Of a stretch of 47,382 bases of DNA, positions 11,956 through 22,264 are shown piece by piece. The DNA is from an uncultured Ectothiorhodospiraceae bacterium. GTDB taxonomy: Bacteria; Pseudomonadota; Gammaproteobacteria; UBA9214. The position numbers were made by a program, and so were the translations under genes. Location of the stretch: positions 1 to 47,382 of the forward strand of contig CAMYJZ010000023.1 in assembly GCA_947258845.1 (NCBI GenBank). Direction: 5' to 3'. Position 1 is the first letter of the stretch. The number at the start of each line of letters is the position of its first letter. The notes under the pieces were generated by a model that saw nothing but the letters and a program-made list of their open reading frames with translations, was not told where the DNA came from and searched no databases.

Positions 11956-13038
11956 ATGCTTGTCTACCTTGCGGAATATCTGAGTCAGTACCACAGCGGC
12001 TTCAATGTTTTCCAGTACCTGACCCTGCGCGCCATCTTCGGGGTGCTGACGGCACTGTTGATTTCTTTCGTCGTGGGTCCGGAAATGATCCGCCGCCTCG
12101 GGCATTACCAGATCGGCCAGACGGTGCGTAACGACGGGCCGGAAACACACCTGGTCAAGGCCGGTACGCCGACCATGGGCGGGGCGCTGATCCTGGTTGC
12201 CGTGGCCATTGCCACCCTGCTGTGGGCGGACCTGTCCAACCGTTATGTCTGGGTGGCGCTGCTGGTCACCCTGTTGTTCGGCGGTATCGGCTGGGTCGAT
12301 GACTACCGCAAGCTGGTACTGAAGAATTCCGACGGCCTGCCGGCCCGGGTGAAGCTGTTCTGGCAGTCGCTGATCGGTCTCGGGGTGGCGCTGTTTCTGT
12401 ACCTGACGGCGGTGACGCCGGCCGAGACCACCCTGATCGTGCCCTTCTTCAAGGAGGTGGCCATTAATCTGGGCTGGCTGTATGTCGTGCTGACCTATTT
12501 CGTGATTGTCGGATCCAGCAATGCCGTCAACCTGACCGACGGCCTGGACGGCCTGGCGATACTGCCGACCGTCCTGATTGCCGGTGCGCTGGGGATCTTC
12601 GCCTACGCCACCGGCAATGTGAAGTTTGCCGTGTACCTCGGTATTCCCTACATCCGCGATGCCAGCGAGGTCGTGGTCTTTTGCGGCGCCCTGGTCGGTG
12701 CCGGGCTCGGGTTTCTCTGGTTTAACGCCTATCCGGCCATGGTCTTTATGGGCGATGTGGGTGCCCTGGCCCTGGGGGCGGCGCTGGGTATTGTCGCCGT
12801 GCTGGTGCGCCAGGAGCTGGTGTTCCTGGTCATGGGCGGGGTCTTCGTGATGGAGACCGTGTCGGTCATCCTGCAGGTCGCCTCGTACAAGCTGACCGGG
12901 CGCCGGATATTTCGCATGGCGCCCCTGCATCATCACTTCGAGTTGAAGGGATGGCCTGAGCCCAGGGTCATTGTGCGCTTCTGGATCATCACGGTGATCC
13001 TGGTGCTGGTGGGGCTGGCGACGCTGAAGATACGTTGA
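11956..13038 (+). CDS. mraY: Phospho-MurNAc-pentapeptide transferase MraY
   Basis: MraY transfers phospho-MurNAc-pentapeptide to undecaprenyl phosphate, giving lipid I at the inner membrane. The 360-residue, roughly ten-helix protein shows the family landmarks in order: KAGTPTMGG near residue 70, the aspartate pair in [17 protein letters not shown], and the cytoplasmic histidine motif [12 protein letters not shown] near the end. It follows murF by 2 bp. A 76-bp gap to murD is one of the few non-overlapping junctions in the cluster. Confidence 0.98.
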   Translation: MLVYLAEYLSQYHSGFNVFQYLTLRAIFGVLTALLISFVVGPEMIRRLGHYQIGQTVRNDGPETHLVKAGTPTMGGALILVAVAIATLLWADLSNRYVWVALLVTLLFGGIGWVDDYRKLVLKNSDGLPARVKLFWQSLIGLGVALFLYLTAVTPAETTLIVPFFKEVAINLGWLYVVLTYFVIVGSSNAVNLTDGLDGLAILPTVLIAGALGIFAYATGNVKFAVYLGIPYIRDASEVVVFCGALVGAGLGFLWFNAYPAMVFMGDVGALALGAALGIVAVLVRQELVFLVMGGVFVMETVSVILQVASYKLTGRRIFRMAPLHHHFELKGWPEPRVIVRFWIITVILVLVGLATLKIR

Positions 13039-13114
13039 ACGCATGGGAGTTCGGGCGGCGGATTCGACGGGCGCAGTGCAAGTGGGAATTAACTGAGGGC
13101 GGTTCGGGGTTTCA

Positions 13115-14482
13115 ATGGCAGTTCCGGTTTCGATAATGGCAGACATGATCGACAATGCGTGCAGGACGCTGGTGGTCGGGCTCGGCAAGACCGGCCTGTC
13201 GGTGGCGCGCTACCTGTCGCATCACCAGGTGCCGGTGGCCGTTGTCGACAGCCGCGCACAGCCGCCCGGCCTGGAAGAGCTGCGCAAGGAGCTGCCGGAC
13301 GACGTCGCCCTGTTCCTGGGTGGTTTCGAGGAACAGGCCTTCGAGCGGGCCGAACGCATTGTCGTCAGTCCGGGGGTGTCGATACAGGAAGCGCCGATCG
13401 CCGCGGCCGCCGCGCGCGGTGTGCCGGTCATCGGTGATATCGAACTGTTTGCCCGGGTCGCCCGCGCCCCGGTGGTGGCCATTACCGGTTCCAACGGGAA
13501 AAGTACGGTCACGACCCTGGTGAGCGCGATGGCCCAGCAGGCCGGCAAGGTAGTGCGTACCGGCGGCAATATCGGTGTGCCGGCGCTTGATCTGATTACG
13601 GACAGCGAGCCTGACCTCTACGTGCTCGAGCTTTCCAGCTTTCAGCTGGAGACCACCTGCTCACTCAGGCCCGCGGCAGCAGTAGTGCTTAATATCAGTG
13701 CGGACCACATGGATCGCTACCCCGATCTCGCGGCCTATTCAGAGGCCAAGCAGACGGTTTATCGCAACGCGGCCGTACAGGTGGTGAATGCCGATGACCC
13801 GCTGGCCTCTGCCCTGGCGGATGCGGGCCGGCGGCGGCTGCGCTTCACCCTTGGTGAGCCGGCCGCCGGTGAGTTCGGCGTGCGTGATCACCAGGGGACA
13901 CCGTGGCTGGCACACGGCGCGGAACGCATCATGCCGGTGTCGGCCATCCGCCTGGCGGGCCACCACAACGTGGTGAACGTGCTGGCCGCCCTGGCCCTGG
14001 GGGATGCCATCGGCCTGCCGGTGGACGCCATGATCGAGGCGGTCAACGAGTTCCGCGGGCTGCCGCACCGTATGCAGCTGGTCGCAGAGCATAACGGTGT
14101 TCGCTGGTATAACGATTCCAAGGGCACTAACGTGGGCGCCACGCTGGCTGCCATCGACAGCGCGGAGGAGTCCGTTGTGCTGATCGCCGGCGGCGATGCC
14201 AAGGGGGCCGACCTGGGACCGCTGGCGGCGCCGCTGCAGGCCAAGGGTCGCGCGGCCGTGTTGATCGGCAAGGATGCCGCGCGGCTGCAGGCCGTACTGC
14301 AGGGCCATGTGCCGGTTACGCTGGCCACGGACATGGCGCAGGCCGTGGCGCTGGCCACGGGATTGGCGCAGCCCGGTGACAGTGTGCTGCTGTCCCCGGC
14401 CTGTGCCAGTACCGATATGTTCGGCAACTTCGAGGAGCGCGGCGACGTCTTCATCAAAGCCGTGCGGAGACAGCTCGCATGA
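13115..14482 (+). CDS. murD: UDP-MurNAc-L-alanine:D-glutamate ligase MurD
   Basis: MurD adds D-glutamate to UDP-MurNAc-L-Ala. The 455-residue protein opens with a dinucleotide-type fold (LVVGLGKTGLSVARYL), has the ATP loop GSNGKST with Lys129, and continues with GGNIGVPALDL, LELSSFQLE and NDSKGTN, all diagnostic for MurD. ATG 13115 is taken as start; ATG 13136 and 13148 are in-frame alternatives that would remove a short non-conserved leader. Its stop overlaps ftsW by 4 bases. The 76-bp gap upstream holds no clear promoter. Confidence 0.96.
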   Translation: MAVPVSIMADMIDNACRTLVVGLGKTGLSVARYLSHHQVPVAVVDSRAQPPGLEELRKELPDDVALFLGGFEEQAFERAERIVVSPGVSIQEAPIAAAAARGVPVIGDIELFARVARAPVVAITGSNGKSTVTTLVSAMAQQAGKVVRTGGNIGVPALDLITDSEPDLYVLELSSFQLETTCSLRPAAAVVLNISADHMDRYPDLAAYSEAKQTVYRNAAVQVVNADDPLASALADAGRRRLRFTLGEPAAGEFGVRDHQGTPWLAHGAERIMPVSAIRLAGHHNVVNVLAALALGDAIGLPVDAMIEAVNEFRGLPHRMQLVAEHNGVRWYNDSKGTNVGATLAAIDSAEESVVLIAGGDAKGADLGPLAAPLQAKGRAAVLIGKDAARLQAVLQGHVPVTLATDMAQAVALATGLAQPGDSVLLSPACASTDMFGNFEERGDVFIKAVRRQLA

Positions 14483-15690
14483 TCCCGGCCGCGGCACGCC
14501 AGGCCAGCGTAACCGGCGCCAGTGACATGCGCATGCCGCGCCTGGATTACTGGCTGCTTGGGGGTGTGCTGGCCCTGGCGGCGCTGGGGCTGGTCATGGT
14601 GGCGTCGGCATCGATCACCCTGGCCGAGCGTGAACTGGGACAGCCGTTCTACTATGCCATCCGCCAGGGAATCTATATCTGTCTGGGCGCCCTGATCGGC
14701 GTGGCCGTGTACCGTGTGCAATTGCGGTGGCTGCAACAGGGCAGCCTGGTGTTGCTGGTGGGCGGGCTTGCGCTGCTGGTCGCCGTACTCATCCCCGGCA
14801 TCGGCCACGAGGTCAACGGCAGCGTGCGCTGGATCAATACCGGTCTGTTCCGCCTGCAGGTCTCCGAGCCAGCCAAGCTGATGATCCTGATTTACCTGGC
14901 GAGCTACCTGGCGCGTCACGGGGAAGAAGTACGTACCCATATCTCCGGTTTCATCAAGCCACTGGGCCTGCTGGTGCTGGCCTCGCTGCTGTTGCTGCTG
15001 GAGCCGGATTTCGGCGCTACCGTGGTGCTGGTGGCGACCGCCATGGGCATGATCTTCATCGCCGGTGTGCGCCTGCTGCAGTTTAGCGGCGTACTCGGCC
15101 TGGCCGGCCTGGCGCTCACCGGTATGGCAGTCTCGTCGCCCTATCGCATGGAGCGCCTGACCACCTTCCTGAATCCCTGGGCGGACCCCTTCAACAGCGG
15201 CTTCCAGCTGACCCAGTCACTGATTGCCATAGGTCGCGGCGAATGGTTCGGCGTCGGTCTCGGTGCCAGTATCCAGAAGCTGTTCTACCTGCCGGAGGCG
15301 CACACCGACTTTGTGTTCGCGGTACTGGCCGAGGAAATCGGCCTGCTGGGTGTGTTCATTGTGATCGCGCTGTATGTGCTGCTGGTATGGCGCGCCTTTG
15401 CCATTGCCGCACAGGCGGAGAAGGCCGGCAACGCCTTTGCCGCCCTGCTGGCATACGGCATCGGTATCTGGTTCGGCCTGCAGAGCTTCATCAACATGGG
15501 CGTCAACATGGGTCTGCTGCCCACCAAGGGACTGACATTGCCGCTGATGAGTTATGGCGGTTCCAGCATGGTGGTGATGTGCGCCGCGGTGGCCCTGCTG
15601 CTGCGGGTCGACTACGAGACCCGCTGTACCGTCAACGGCCTGCCCGCCAGCGGCACGGCCCCGGCACGCCAGCGGGGGCGACGCGCATGA
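14479..15690 (+). CDS. ftsW: Septal peptidoglycan glycosyltransferase FtsW
   Basis: FtsW is the SEDS-family polymerase that works with FtsI at the septum. The 403-residue protein has about ten hydrophobic segments. Family motifs are GHEVNGSVRWI in the large periplasmic loop region, the SEPAKL stretch, LLLEPDFGATVVL, and SYGGSSMVVM near the C-terminus. ATG 14479 overlaps the murD stop; ATG 14527 is an alternative that removes a short leader. The end overlaps murG. Confidence 0.97.
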   Translation: MIPAAARQASVTGASDMRMPRLDYWLLGGVLALAALGLVMVASASITLAERELGQPFYYAIRQGIYICLGALIGVAVYRVQLRWLQQGSLVLLVGGLALLVAVLIPGIGHEVNGSVRWINTGLFRLQVSEPAKLMILIYLASYLARHGEEVRTHISGFIKPLGLLVLASLLLLLEPDFGATVVLVATAMGMIFIAGVRLLQFSGVLGLAGLALTGMAVSSPYRMERLTTFLNPWADPFNSGFQLTQSLIAIGRGEWFGVGLGASIQKLFYLPEAHTDFVFAVLAEEIGLLGVFIVIALYVLLVWRAFAIAAQAEKAGNAFAALLAYGIGIWFGLQSFINMGVNMGLLPTKGLTLPLMSYGGSSMVVMCAAVALLLRVDYETRCTVNGLPASGTAPARQRGRRA

Positions 15691-16817
15691 TGTCGGCCGC
15701 GGCCAATCGGCGACCGGTGCTGATCATGGCGGGTGGCACCGGTGGTCATGTATTCCCGGCGCTCGCGGTGGCCGACGAACTGTCGAGCCGGGGCGTGCCT
15801 GTCTCCTGGCTGGGTACCCGGCGCGGACTGGAGGCCAGGGTGGTCCCGGCGGCCGGTTATGTGCTGTCGTCGATCCGGGTCTCCGGTCTGCGCGGCAAGG
15901 GGTTGCTGCGCCTGCTGATCGCCCCGTTCATGCTGGTCTTCGCCGTGGTCCAGTCCGTAATCATCTTCCTGCGCCTGCGTCCCATGGCGGTCCTGGGCAT
16001 GGGGGGCTTCGCCGCCGGCCCGGGGGGGCTGGTGGCCTGGTTGTTGCGCTGTCCGCTGGTCATCCATGAGCAGAACTCGGTGGCCGGTCTGACCAATCGC
16101 CTGCTGGCGCCGCTGGCGCGTTATGTCCTGGAGGCCTTTCCCGGCAGTCTGCCGGCGGCTCGTCATGCCGTGCATACCGGCAACCCGGTGCGCGCCGCGA
16201 TTGCCGCCCTGCCGGAACCGGCGCGGCGCCTGGGCGAGCATACCGGGGCGCTGCACCTGCTGGTGATCGGCGGCAGCCTGGGTGCAGAGGTATTGAACCG
16301 GGTGGTCCCGCAGGCCGTGGCGCGCCTCCCGCTGGAGGCGCGCCCGCAGATCCATCACCAGACCGGCCGGGCGGACGCCGACGCCGTGCGCGCACGTTAC
16401 CGGGAACTCGGCAGCGACGTACGGGTGGAGGCCTTCGTCGAGGACATGGCCACCGCCTATGCCTGGGCAGACCTGGTGGTGTGCCGTGCCGGCGCCCTGA
16501 CCGTGGCGGAACTGTGTGCCGCCGGCGTGGCGTCGATCCTGGTGCCGTTCCCCTATGCCACCGACGACCACCAGACCGGTAATGCCGGCTACCTGGCCGA
16601 CGCCGGGGCGGCCGTGCTGCTGCCGCAGCCGGAACTGACGGCGGAACGGCTGGCCGAACGGCTGGCCGCCTACAGTACCGACCGGCCGGTCCTGCTGGAG
16701 ATGGCTTCCCGGGCGCGGGAACTGGCCCGGCCGGATGCGGCCCGCCAGGTGGCGGGCTTTTGCCTGCAGGCGGCCGGTCAGGCGCCCCTGCCAGGCACAG
16801 CGGGAGGCGCGGCATGA
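15687..16817 (+). CDS. murG: Lipid II synthase MurG (GlcNAc transferase)
   Basis: MurG adds GlcNAc to lipid I on the inner face of the membrane, forming lipid II. The glycine-rich GGTGGH is at residues 16-21. [22 protein letters not shown] and the UDP-GlcNAc-binding [12 protein letters not shown] follow in order. Length is 376 residues. ATG 15687 is chosen because it sits in the ATGA overlap with ftsW and matches the family N-terminus; the open frame continues upstream only as an ftsW shadow. Confidence 0.97.
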   Translation: MMSAAANRRPVLIMAGGTGGHVFPALAVADELSSRGVPVSWLGTRRGLEARVVPAAGYVLSSIRVSGLRGKGLLRLLIAPFMLVFAVVQSVIIFLRLRPMAVLGMGGFAAGPGGLVAWLLRCPLVIHEQNSVAGLTNRLLAPLARYVLEAFPGSLPAARHAVHTGNPVRAAIAALPEPARRLGEHTGALHLLVIGGSLGAEVLNRVVPQAVARLPLEARPQIHHQTGRADADAVRARYRELGSDVRVEAFVEDMATAYAWADLVVCRAGALTVAELCAAGVASILVPFPYATDDHQTGNAGYLADAGAAVLLPQPELTAERLAERLAAYSTDRPVLLEMASRARELARPDAARQVAGFCLQAAGQAPLPGTAGGAA

Positions 16818-18262
16818 GTCTGCCGGAACGCCCCACGGCCGCCGCGCAGCCACAGGGCATGGGCCGGGTGCGGCGCATTCACTTCGTCGGTGCCGGTGGC
16901 GCCGGCATGGGCGGTATCGCCGAGGTGCTGCATAACCTCGGTTACGTGGTGAGCGGCTCCGACCTGCGCGAGAACGCGGTCACCCGGCGCCTGGCCCGGC
17001 TGGGTGTACAGGTCTGGATCGGCCACGCTGCCGACCACGTGGCCGAATGCGATGCCGTGGTGGTGTCCTCAGCCATCGCTGCCGACAACCCCGAACTGGT
17101 CGCGGCCCGGGAGCAGCGACTGCCGGTGGTGCCGCGGGCCGAAATGCTCGCCGAGCTGATGCGCTTCCGCTACGGGATCGGCGTGGCCGGCACCCACGGC
17201 AAGACCACCACCACCAGCCTGATCACCAGCCTGCTGGCCGAGGGCGGGCTCGACCCGACCTTCGTGATTGGCGGCCAGCTCAATAGTGCCGACAGCCACG
17301 CCCGGCTGGGCGACGGCCACTACCTGGTGGCCGAGGCCGATGAGAGCGATGCCTCGTTCCTGTACCTGCAGCCATCGATGGCCGTGGTGACCAATATCGA
17401 TGCCGATCACCTGTCGACCTACGAGGGGGATTTCGAGCGCCTGCGCCAGACCTTCGTCGAATTCCTGCATCACCTGCCGTTCTACGGCCTGGCGGTGCTG
17501 TGCCTGGATGATCCCGAGGTACGCAACGTCCTCGGCGAGGTCACCCGTCCGGTGATCACCTACGGATTCGATGCGGATGCCGATGTGCAGGCCGCCGACC
17601 TGCAGCAGCAGGGCATGCAGACGCATTTCACGGTGCGCCGTTCCGCGCACGCCGACCTTGCCGTGATCCTCAATCTGCCGGGTCGTCACAATGTCCTGAA
17701 TGCCCTGGCGGCAATTGCGGTGGCCTCCGAGCTGGGGGTGTCCGATGCCGCCATCCAGCAGGGACTGGCCCATTTCCAGGGTATCGGCCGGCGCTTCCAG
17801 GTCACCGGCGAGGTGACTGGCCCTGCCGGCACGGTGTTGCTGATCGATGATTATGCCCATCACCCGCGCGAGATCGCGCCGACGCTGGCCGCGGTACGTG
17901 CCGGCTGGCCGGGACGACGTCTGGTGGTGGCCTTCCAGCCGCACCGCTACAGTCGCACCCGCGACCTGTTCGATGACTTCACCCAGGTGCTGTCCGAGGT
18001 GGACGTGCTGCTGCTCGGCGAGGTGTATGCGGCCGGCGAGGCCCCCGTCAGCGGCGCCGACGGGCGCGCCCTGTGCCGCGGCATTCGTGCACGCGGGAAT
18101 ATCGACCCGGTGTTTGTGGAACACATCCAGGAATTGCCGCAGTTGCTGCGGGACATCCTGCAGGACGGTGATGTTTTGCTGACGCTGGGTGCCGGCGATA
18201 TCGGCGCCGTCGCGGCCCGGCTGGCGGATGAGCTGCAGGCGGCAGGGGGAAGCGATGACTGA
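16814..18262 (+). CDS. murC: UDP-MurNAc:L-alanine ligase MurC
   Basis: MurC adds the first L-alanine to UDP-MurNAc. The 482-residue protein begins with a glycine-rich fold ([17 protein letters not shown]), has the ATP loop GTHGKTT with Lys130, then [10 protein letters not shown] and [10 protein letters not shown], all typical of MurC. ATG 16814 overlaps the murG stop and has GGGAGG 6 bases upstream, which decides it over an in-frame ATG at 16760. It belongs to the same Mur ligase superfamily as the murE, murF and murD products. Confidence 0.97.
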   Translation: MSLPERPTAAAQPQGMGRVRRIHFVGAGGAGMGGIAEVLHNLGYVVSGSDLRENAVTRRLARLGVQVWIGHAADHVAECDAVVVSSAIAADNPELVAAREQRLPVVPRAEMLAELMRFRYGIGVAGTHGKTTTTSLITSLLAEGGLDPTFVIGGQLNSADSHARLGDGHYLVAEADESDASFLYLQPSMAVVTNIDADHLSTYEGDFERLRQTFVEFLHHLPFYGLAVLCLDDPEVRNVLGEVTRPVITYGFDADADVQAADLQQQGMQTHFTVRRSAHADLAVILNLPGRHNVLNALAAIAVASELGVSDAAIQQGLAHFQGIGRRFQVTGEVTGPAGTVLLIDDYAHHPREIAPTLAAVRAGWPGRRLVVAFQPHRYSRTRDLFDDFTQVLSEVDVLLLGEVYAAGEAPVSGADGRALCRGIRARGNIDPVFVEHIQELPQLLRDILQDGDVLLTLGAGDIGAVAARLADELQAAGGSDD

Positions 18263-18283
18263 TACAGACCGGTGGCAACGGGG

Positions 18284-19204
18284 ATGATGGTGGCCGAACA
18301 GACATCACAGTGGCGCGGCGAGCTGCATTATGACGAGCCCATGGCGGCGCATTGTTCATGGCGTGCCGGAGGTTCGGCACGGCGCTATTACCAGCCCGCC
18401 GATATCGCAGACCTGTGTGCCTTCCTGCGCGACCTGGACCGGAACGAGCCGCTGGTGTGGCTGGGGCTCGGCAGCAATCTGCTGGTGCGTGATGGCGGCT
18501 TCCCCGGCACGGTCATTACCACCTTCGGTGCCCTGGCGACCTTCGAGTGGCTGGATGACCAGACCCTGCGTGCCGGCTGCGGCGTGACCTGCAGCAAGGT
18601 GGCGCGCCTGAGTGCCCGGGCCGGGCTGGTCGGCGCCGAGTTCCTGGCCGGGATACCCGGCACCATGGGCGGCGCGCTGGCCATGAATGCCGGGGCCTTT
18701 GGTGGCGAGACCTGGGCCTCGGTCGTGGCGGTGGAAACGGTGGACCACGAGGGGCGCCTGCACACCCGCTATCCGGATGAGTACCGCATCGGCTACCGCA
18801 GCGTGACGGGGCCGCAGGGCGAATGGTTTGTTGCCGCACAGCTGCGGCTGGAACCCGGAGATGCGGCGGCCGCACAGGAGCGCATACGCAAACTGCTGGC
18901 GCAGCGCGGCGCTACCCAGCCAACCCAGCAGTACAGCTGCGGTTCGGTGTTCCGCAACCCGCCGGGTGATTACGCCGCGCGCCTGATCGAGGCCGCGGGG
19001 CTCAAGGGGACTGCCATCGGGGGTGCCGTGGTCTCGGAGAAACATGCCAACTTCATCATCAACACGGGCAGCGCCAGTGCGGCGGACATCGAGGCCCTGA
19101 TCGGGCGGGTGCGTGAACGGGTGGAAGAGGCGCACGGCGTGGTGCTGGAAACGGAGGTCCGCATCGTGGGTGACAAGGCGGCGGCTGGATCCGGCGATGG
19201 GTGA
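18284..19204 (+). CDS. murB: UDP-N-acetylenolpyruvoylglucosamine reductase MurB
   Basis: MurB is the FAD enzyme that reduces enolpyruvyl-UDP-GlcNAc to UDP-MurNAc with NADPH. Motifs: SWRAGGSARRYYQP at the FAD domain, LGLGSNLLVRDGG, GAEFLAGIPGTMGGALAMNAGAFGG, and SCGSVFRNPPGDYA with the catalytic Ser/Glu region. Absence of the extra E. coli-type loop and the length (about 306 residues) suit the type II form. The start is unclear: GTG 18272, ATG 18284 and ATG 18287 are in frame and none has a well-placed ribosome-binding site. It overlaps ddl by 8 bases. Confidence 0.96.
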   Translation: MMVAEQTSQWRGELHYDEPMAAHCSWRAGGSARRYYQPADIADLCAFLRDLDRNEPLVWLGLGSNLLVRDGGFPGTVITTFGALATFEWLDDQTLRAGCGVTCSKVARLSARAGLVGAEFLAGIPGTMGGALAMNAGAFGGETWASVVAVETVDHEGRLHTRYPDEYRIGYRSVTGPQGEWFVAAQLRLEPGDAAAAQERIRKLLAQRGATQPTQQYSCGSVFRNPPGDYAARLIEAAGLKGTAIGGAVVSEKHANFIINTGSASAADIEALIGRVRERVEEAHGVVLETEVRIVGDKAAAGSGDG

Positions 19205-20165
19205 TACGAGTAAACACAGTGAGACGGGATTCGGCAAGGTGGCGGTGCTGATGGGCGGGGAGTCGGCTGAGCGCGAGATCTCGCTGCAGAGCGGGATGGC
19301 CGTGTTGCAGGCGTTGCAGGTGGCAGGCATCGATGCGCACGGCCTGGATACGGTGGACGCGGGCCTGGTGAGCGAACTCTCCGGCGGTGGCTACGCCCGC
19401 GCCTTCATTGCCCTGCACGGCCGCGGCGGTGAGGACGGCGTCATACAGGGCCTGCTGGACATGCTGGGCCTGCCCTACACCGGCAGCGGGGTGCTCGGTT
19501 CCGCGCTGGCCATGGACAAGCTGCGCACCAAACAGGTGTGGGAAAGCGCGGGTATCCCGACACCACCGTTCACCGTACTCGATGATCTGGCCGAGGTCGC
19601 TGCCCGCAAGGATGCCCTGCAATACCCGGTGATCGTCAAGCCGGCGCACGAGGGCTCGAGTATTGGTATCAGCAAGGTCGATGCCGCCGGGCAGCTGGCG
19701 CATGCATGGGAACTGGCGCGGGAATACGATGACGAGATTATTGCAGAGCAGTGGATCTCGGGAAGGGAGTACACCGCCGGGATCCTGGGGGATGAGACCC
19801 TGTCGCTGATCTGCCTGGAGACGCCCAACACCTTCTATGACTACGCGGCCAAATACGAGGCCGTAACGACGCGCTACCTGATTCCCTGCGGCCTGGCAGG
19901 GGAGCTCGAGGCACGCCTGCAGGCACAGGCGCTGGCCGCCTTCCGCGCCGTAGGGGCAAGCGGCTGGGGGCGGGTGGATTTCATGCTGGACGCGGATGAC
20001 CGGCCCTGGTTTATCGAGGTCAACACCGTGCCGGGACTCACCGATCACAGCCTGGTGCCGATGGCCGCGCGTGCCGGCGGCATGGATTTTACCCGGCTGG
20101 TCTGCCGCATCCTGGAAACCACACTGGTGCAGCCGGCGGCTGCCAGCGGAGGGCCCGATGCCTAA
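19197..20165 (+). CDS. ddl: D-alanine--D-alanine ligase
   Basis: Ddl joins two D-alanines with ATP; the dipeptide is the substrate of MurF. The 322-residue ATP-grasp protein shows VLMGGESAEREISL at the N-terminus, HGRGGEDGVIQGLL, the ATP lid region PAHEGSSIGIS, and the Mg-binding WGRVDFMLD...FIEVNTVPGLT. Length and position match DdlB of dcw clusters. ATG 19197 lies within the 8-base overlap with murB; earlier in-frame ATGs lie inside murB. The stop overlaps the ftsQ start by 8 bases. Confidence 0.97.
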   Translation: MGDTSKHSETGFGKVAVLMGGESAEREISLQSGMAVLQALQVAGIDAHGLDTVDAGLVSELSGGGYARAFIALHGRGGEDGVIQGLLDMLGLPYTGSGVLGSALAMDKLRTKQVWESAGIPTPPFTVLDDLAEVAARKDALQYPVIVKPAHEGSSIGISKVDAAGQLAHAWELAREYDDEIIAEQWISGREYTAGILGDETLSLICLETPNTFYDYAAKYEAVTTRYLIPCGLAGELEARLQAQALAAFRAVGASGWGRVDFMLDADDRPWFIEVNTVPGLTDHSLVPMAARAGGMDFTRLVCRILETTLVQPAAASGGPDA

Positions 20166-20931
20166 GTCCCGGCGCCCGACCCTGCAACAGGCCCTGGCGG
20201 CATTCGTGCAGGCGCATTTTCGCTCCCTGACCGGCCTGCTGTTGCTGACGCTGCTGGCGATCTCGGTCATGCAGGGCGTGGAGTGGCTGCAGGACCCCTA
20301 CCGCTTCCCGTTGCGCGTCGTGGAGATCGAGGGCGAGTTGCGCCATCTGCAAAAGGAACCACTGCAGCAGAGCCTTGCCCCGCATATCACGGGCGGTTTC
20401 TTCAGCGTCGATGTTGCGGGTATCCGTGAAGTGGTCGAAGGCCAGAGCTGGGTTTATGAGGCACGGGTCCAGCGGGTCTGGCCGGACATCCTCAGTGTGA
20501 CCATAGAGGAGCAGGACCCGATCGCCCATTGGGGTGAGGACGGTTTTCTGAACCGCTACGGTGAGTCTTTTGTTCCCGTACATATGCCCGAGTTGAGCGG
20601 CCTGGCGCGGCTCTCCGGCCCGGCCGGGCATGAGCGGACGGTGCTGGAACAGTACCAGGCCATGGCCAGGAAGCTGGCCAGGCTGAACATGCAGGTCACC
20701 CGCGTGGTCCTGGACCAGCGCCGTGCCTGGCATGTGGAACTGGACAACGGTGTGATCCTGGAGCTTGGACGCACGGATACCCACCGGCGTCTGCAACGTT
20801 TCGTGCAGACCTACGATGAGGTATTCGCGGCACGCCTCGATGAACTGCGGCGTGTTGATCTGCGCTACAGCAACGGTTTTTCGGTCGACTGGCGCCAGGC
20901 GTCGACAACTGCGGATGAGGGCAAGGGTTAG
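20158..20931 (+). CDS. ftsQ: Cell division protein FtsQ
   Basis: FtsQ is the bitopic divisome protein that binds FtsB/FtsL and links early and late division proteins. The 257-residue product has a basic cytoplasmic start, one membrane helix (about residues 23-41), a POTRA domain (FPLRVVEIEGELRHL onward) and the FtsQ beta domain with VTIEEQDPIAHWG and DLRYSNGFSVDW. ATG 20158 lies in the overlap with ddl; longer in-frame extension is ddl shadow. Four bases separate it from ftsA. Confidence 0.95.
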   Translation: MPKSRRPTLQQALAAFVQAHFRSLTGLLLLTLLAISVMQGVEWLQDPYRFPLRVVEIEGELRHLQKEPLQQSLAPHITGGFFSVDVAGIREVVEGQSWVYEARVQRVWPDILSVTIEEQDPIAHWGEDGFLNRYGESFVPVHMPELSGLARLSGPAGHERTVLEQYQAMARKLARLNMQVTRVVLDQRRAWHVELDNGVILELGRTDTHRRLQRFVQTYDEVFAARLDELRRVDLRYSNGFSVDWRQASTTADEGKG

Positions 20932-20935
20932 GCAG

Positions 20936-22171
20936 ATGCCAAAGAAGAGTGAAAAGAACCTGATCGTGGGTCTCGATATCGGGACCTCCAAGGTGGTTGC
21001 CATCGTGGGTGAGATTACCCCGGAAGGCTCGATCGAGGTAATCGGTATCGGGTCGCATCCATCGCGCGGCCTGAAGAAGGGAGTGGTCGTCAATATCGAG
21101 TCCACGGTGCACTCGATTCAGCGCGCCATCGAGGAGGCCGAGCTGATGGCCGGTTGCCAGATTCACTCGGTGTATGCCGGGATCGCGGGCAGCCATATTC
21201 GCAGCCTGAATTCACACGGCATCGTGGCGATCAAGGACAAGGAGGTGACCGCGGGTGACGTGGAACGGGTCATCGATGCCGCACGTGCCGTGGCCATTCC
21301 GGCAGACCAGAAGATCCTGCACATCCTGCCGCAGGAATTCCTGATCGATAACCAGGAAGGCATCCGCGAGCCGGTGGGTATGTCCGGGGTGCGGCTGGAG
21401 GCCAAGGTGCACATGGTCACCGGGGCGGTCAGTGCCGCCCAGAACATCATCAAGTGCGTGCGCCGCTGCGGCCTCGAGGTCGACGACATCATCCTGGAGC
21501 AGCTGGCATCGAGCTACTCGGCTCTGACCGAGGACGAAAAGGAGCTGGGTATCTGCATGGTGGATATCGGCGGCGGCACCACCGATATTGCCGTGTTCAC
21601 GGAGGGGGCCATCCGTCATACCGCGGTGATTCCGATTGCCGGCGACCAGGTTACCAATGACATCGCGGTTGCCCTGCGCACGCCCACCCAGTTCGCCGAG
21701 CAGATCAAGATCAAGTACGCCTGCGCCCTGACCCAGATGGCCAGCTCCGACGAGAGTATCGAGGTTCCGAGTGTCGGTGACCGCCCGCCGCGGCGCCTGG
21801 CGCGTCACACCCTCGCCGAGGTCGTGGAACCGCGCTACGAGGAGTTGCTCTCGCTGGTGCAGGCGGAACTGCGGCGCAGCGGGTTCGAAGACCTGGTGGC
21901 TGCCGGCATCGTGTTGACCGGCGGCAGTTCCAAGATCGAGGGTCTGGTCGAGCTTGCCGAGGAGGTGTTTCACATGCCGGTACGGCTGGGTGTACCCCAG
22001 TATGTGACCGGCCTGGTGGATGTAGTGCGTAATCCCATCTACGCAACCGGAGTCGGTCTGTTGCTGTTTGGCCATCACAATCGTGACCAGCGTGCGCTGG
22101 ATGCCAGGCTGGGGAAGGGCTTGCGTGGGGTGTGGGACAGGATGAAGGGCTGGTTTCAGGGGAATTTCTGA
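20936..22171 (+). CDS. ftsA: Cell division protein FtsA
   Basis: FtsA is the actin-like ATPase that tethers FtsZ to the membrane. The 411-residue protein has the phosphate-1 loop GLDIGTSKVVAIVGE, the SHMA-type insert with ESTVHSIQRAIEEAE, phosphate-2 MVDIGGGTTDIAVF and the adenosine motif VLTGGSSKIEGL. The C-terminal amphipathic targeting helix is visible as RGVWDRMKGWFQGNF. ATG 20936 is just after the ftsQ stop and matches the family start. A 93-bp gap precedes ftsZ. Confidence 0.98.
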   Translation: MPKKSEKNLIVGLDIGTSKVVAIVGEITPEGSIEVIGIGSHPSRGLKKGVVVNIESTVHSIQRAIEEAELMAGCQIHSVYAGIAGSHIRSLNSHGIVAIKDKEVTAGDVERVIDAARAVAIPADQKILHILPQEFLIDNQEGIREPVGMSGVRLEAKVHMVTGAVSAAQNIIKCVRRCGLEVDDIILEQLASSYSALTEDEKELGICMVDIGGGTTDIAVFTEGAIRHTAVIPIAGDQVTNDIAVALRTPTQFAEQIKIKYACALTQMASSDESIEVPSVGDRPPRRLARHTLAEVVEPRYEELLSLVQAELRRSGFEDLVAAGIVLTGGSSKIEGLVELAEEVFHMPVRLGVPQYVTGLVDVVRNPIYATGVGLLLFGHHNRDQRALDARLGKGLRGVWDRMKGWFQGNF

Positions 22172-22264
22172 GGGGGGTGCGACGGGCTTATATGGATATG
22201 GTTATTGATGCGGGCTGCAATCGTAAATTAATTGTTTTCACGTTTACTCAAAAGGAGATACATC

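Noticed and set aside
11950-13188. Minus-strand open frame of 412 residues opposite mraY
   Set aside because: It mirrors the whole mraY gene, is His/Gln/Asp-rich as antisense frames of GC-rich genes are, and overlaps the murD start.
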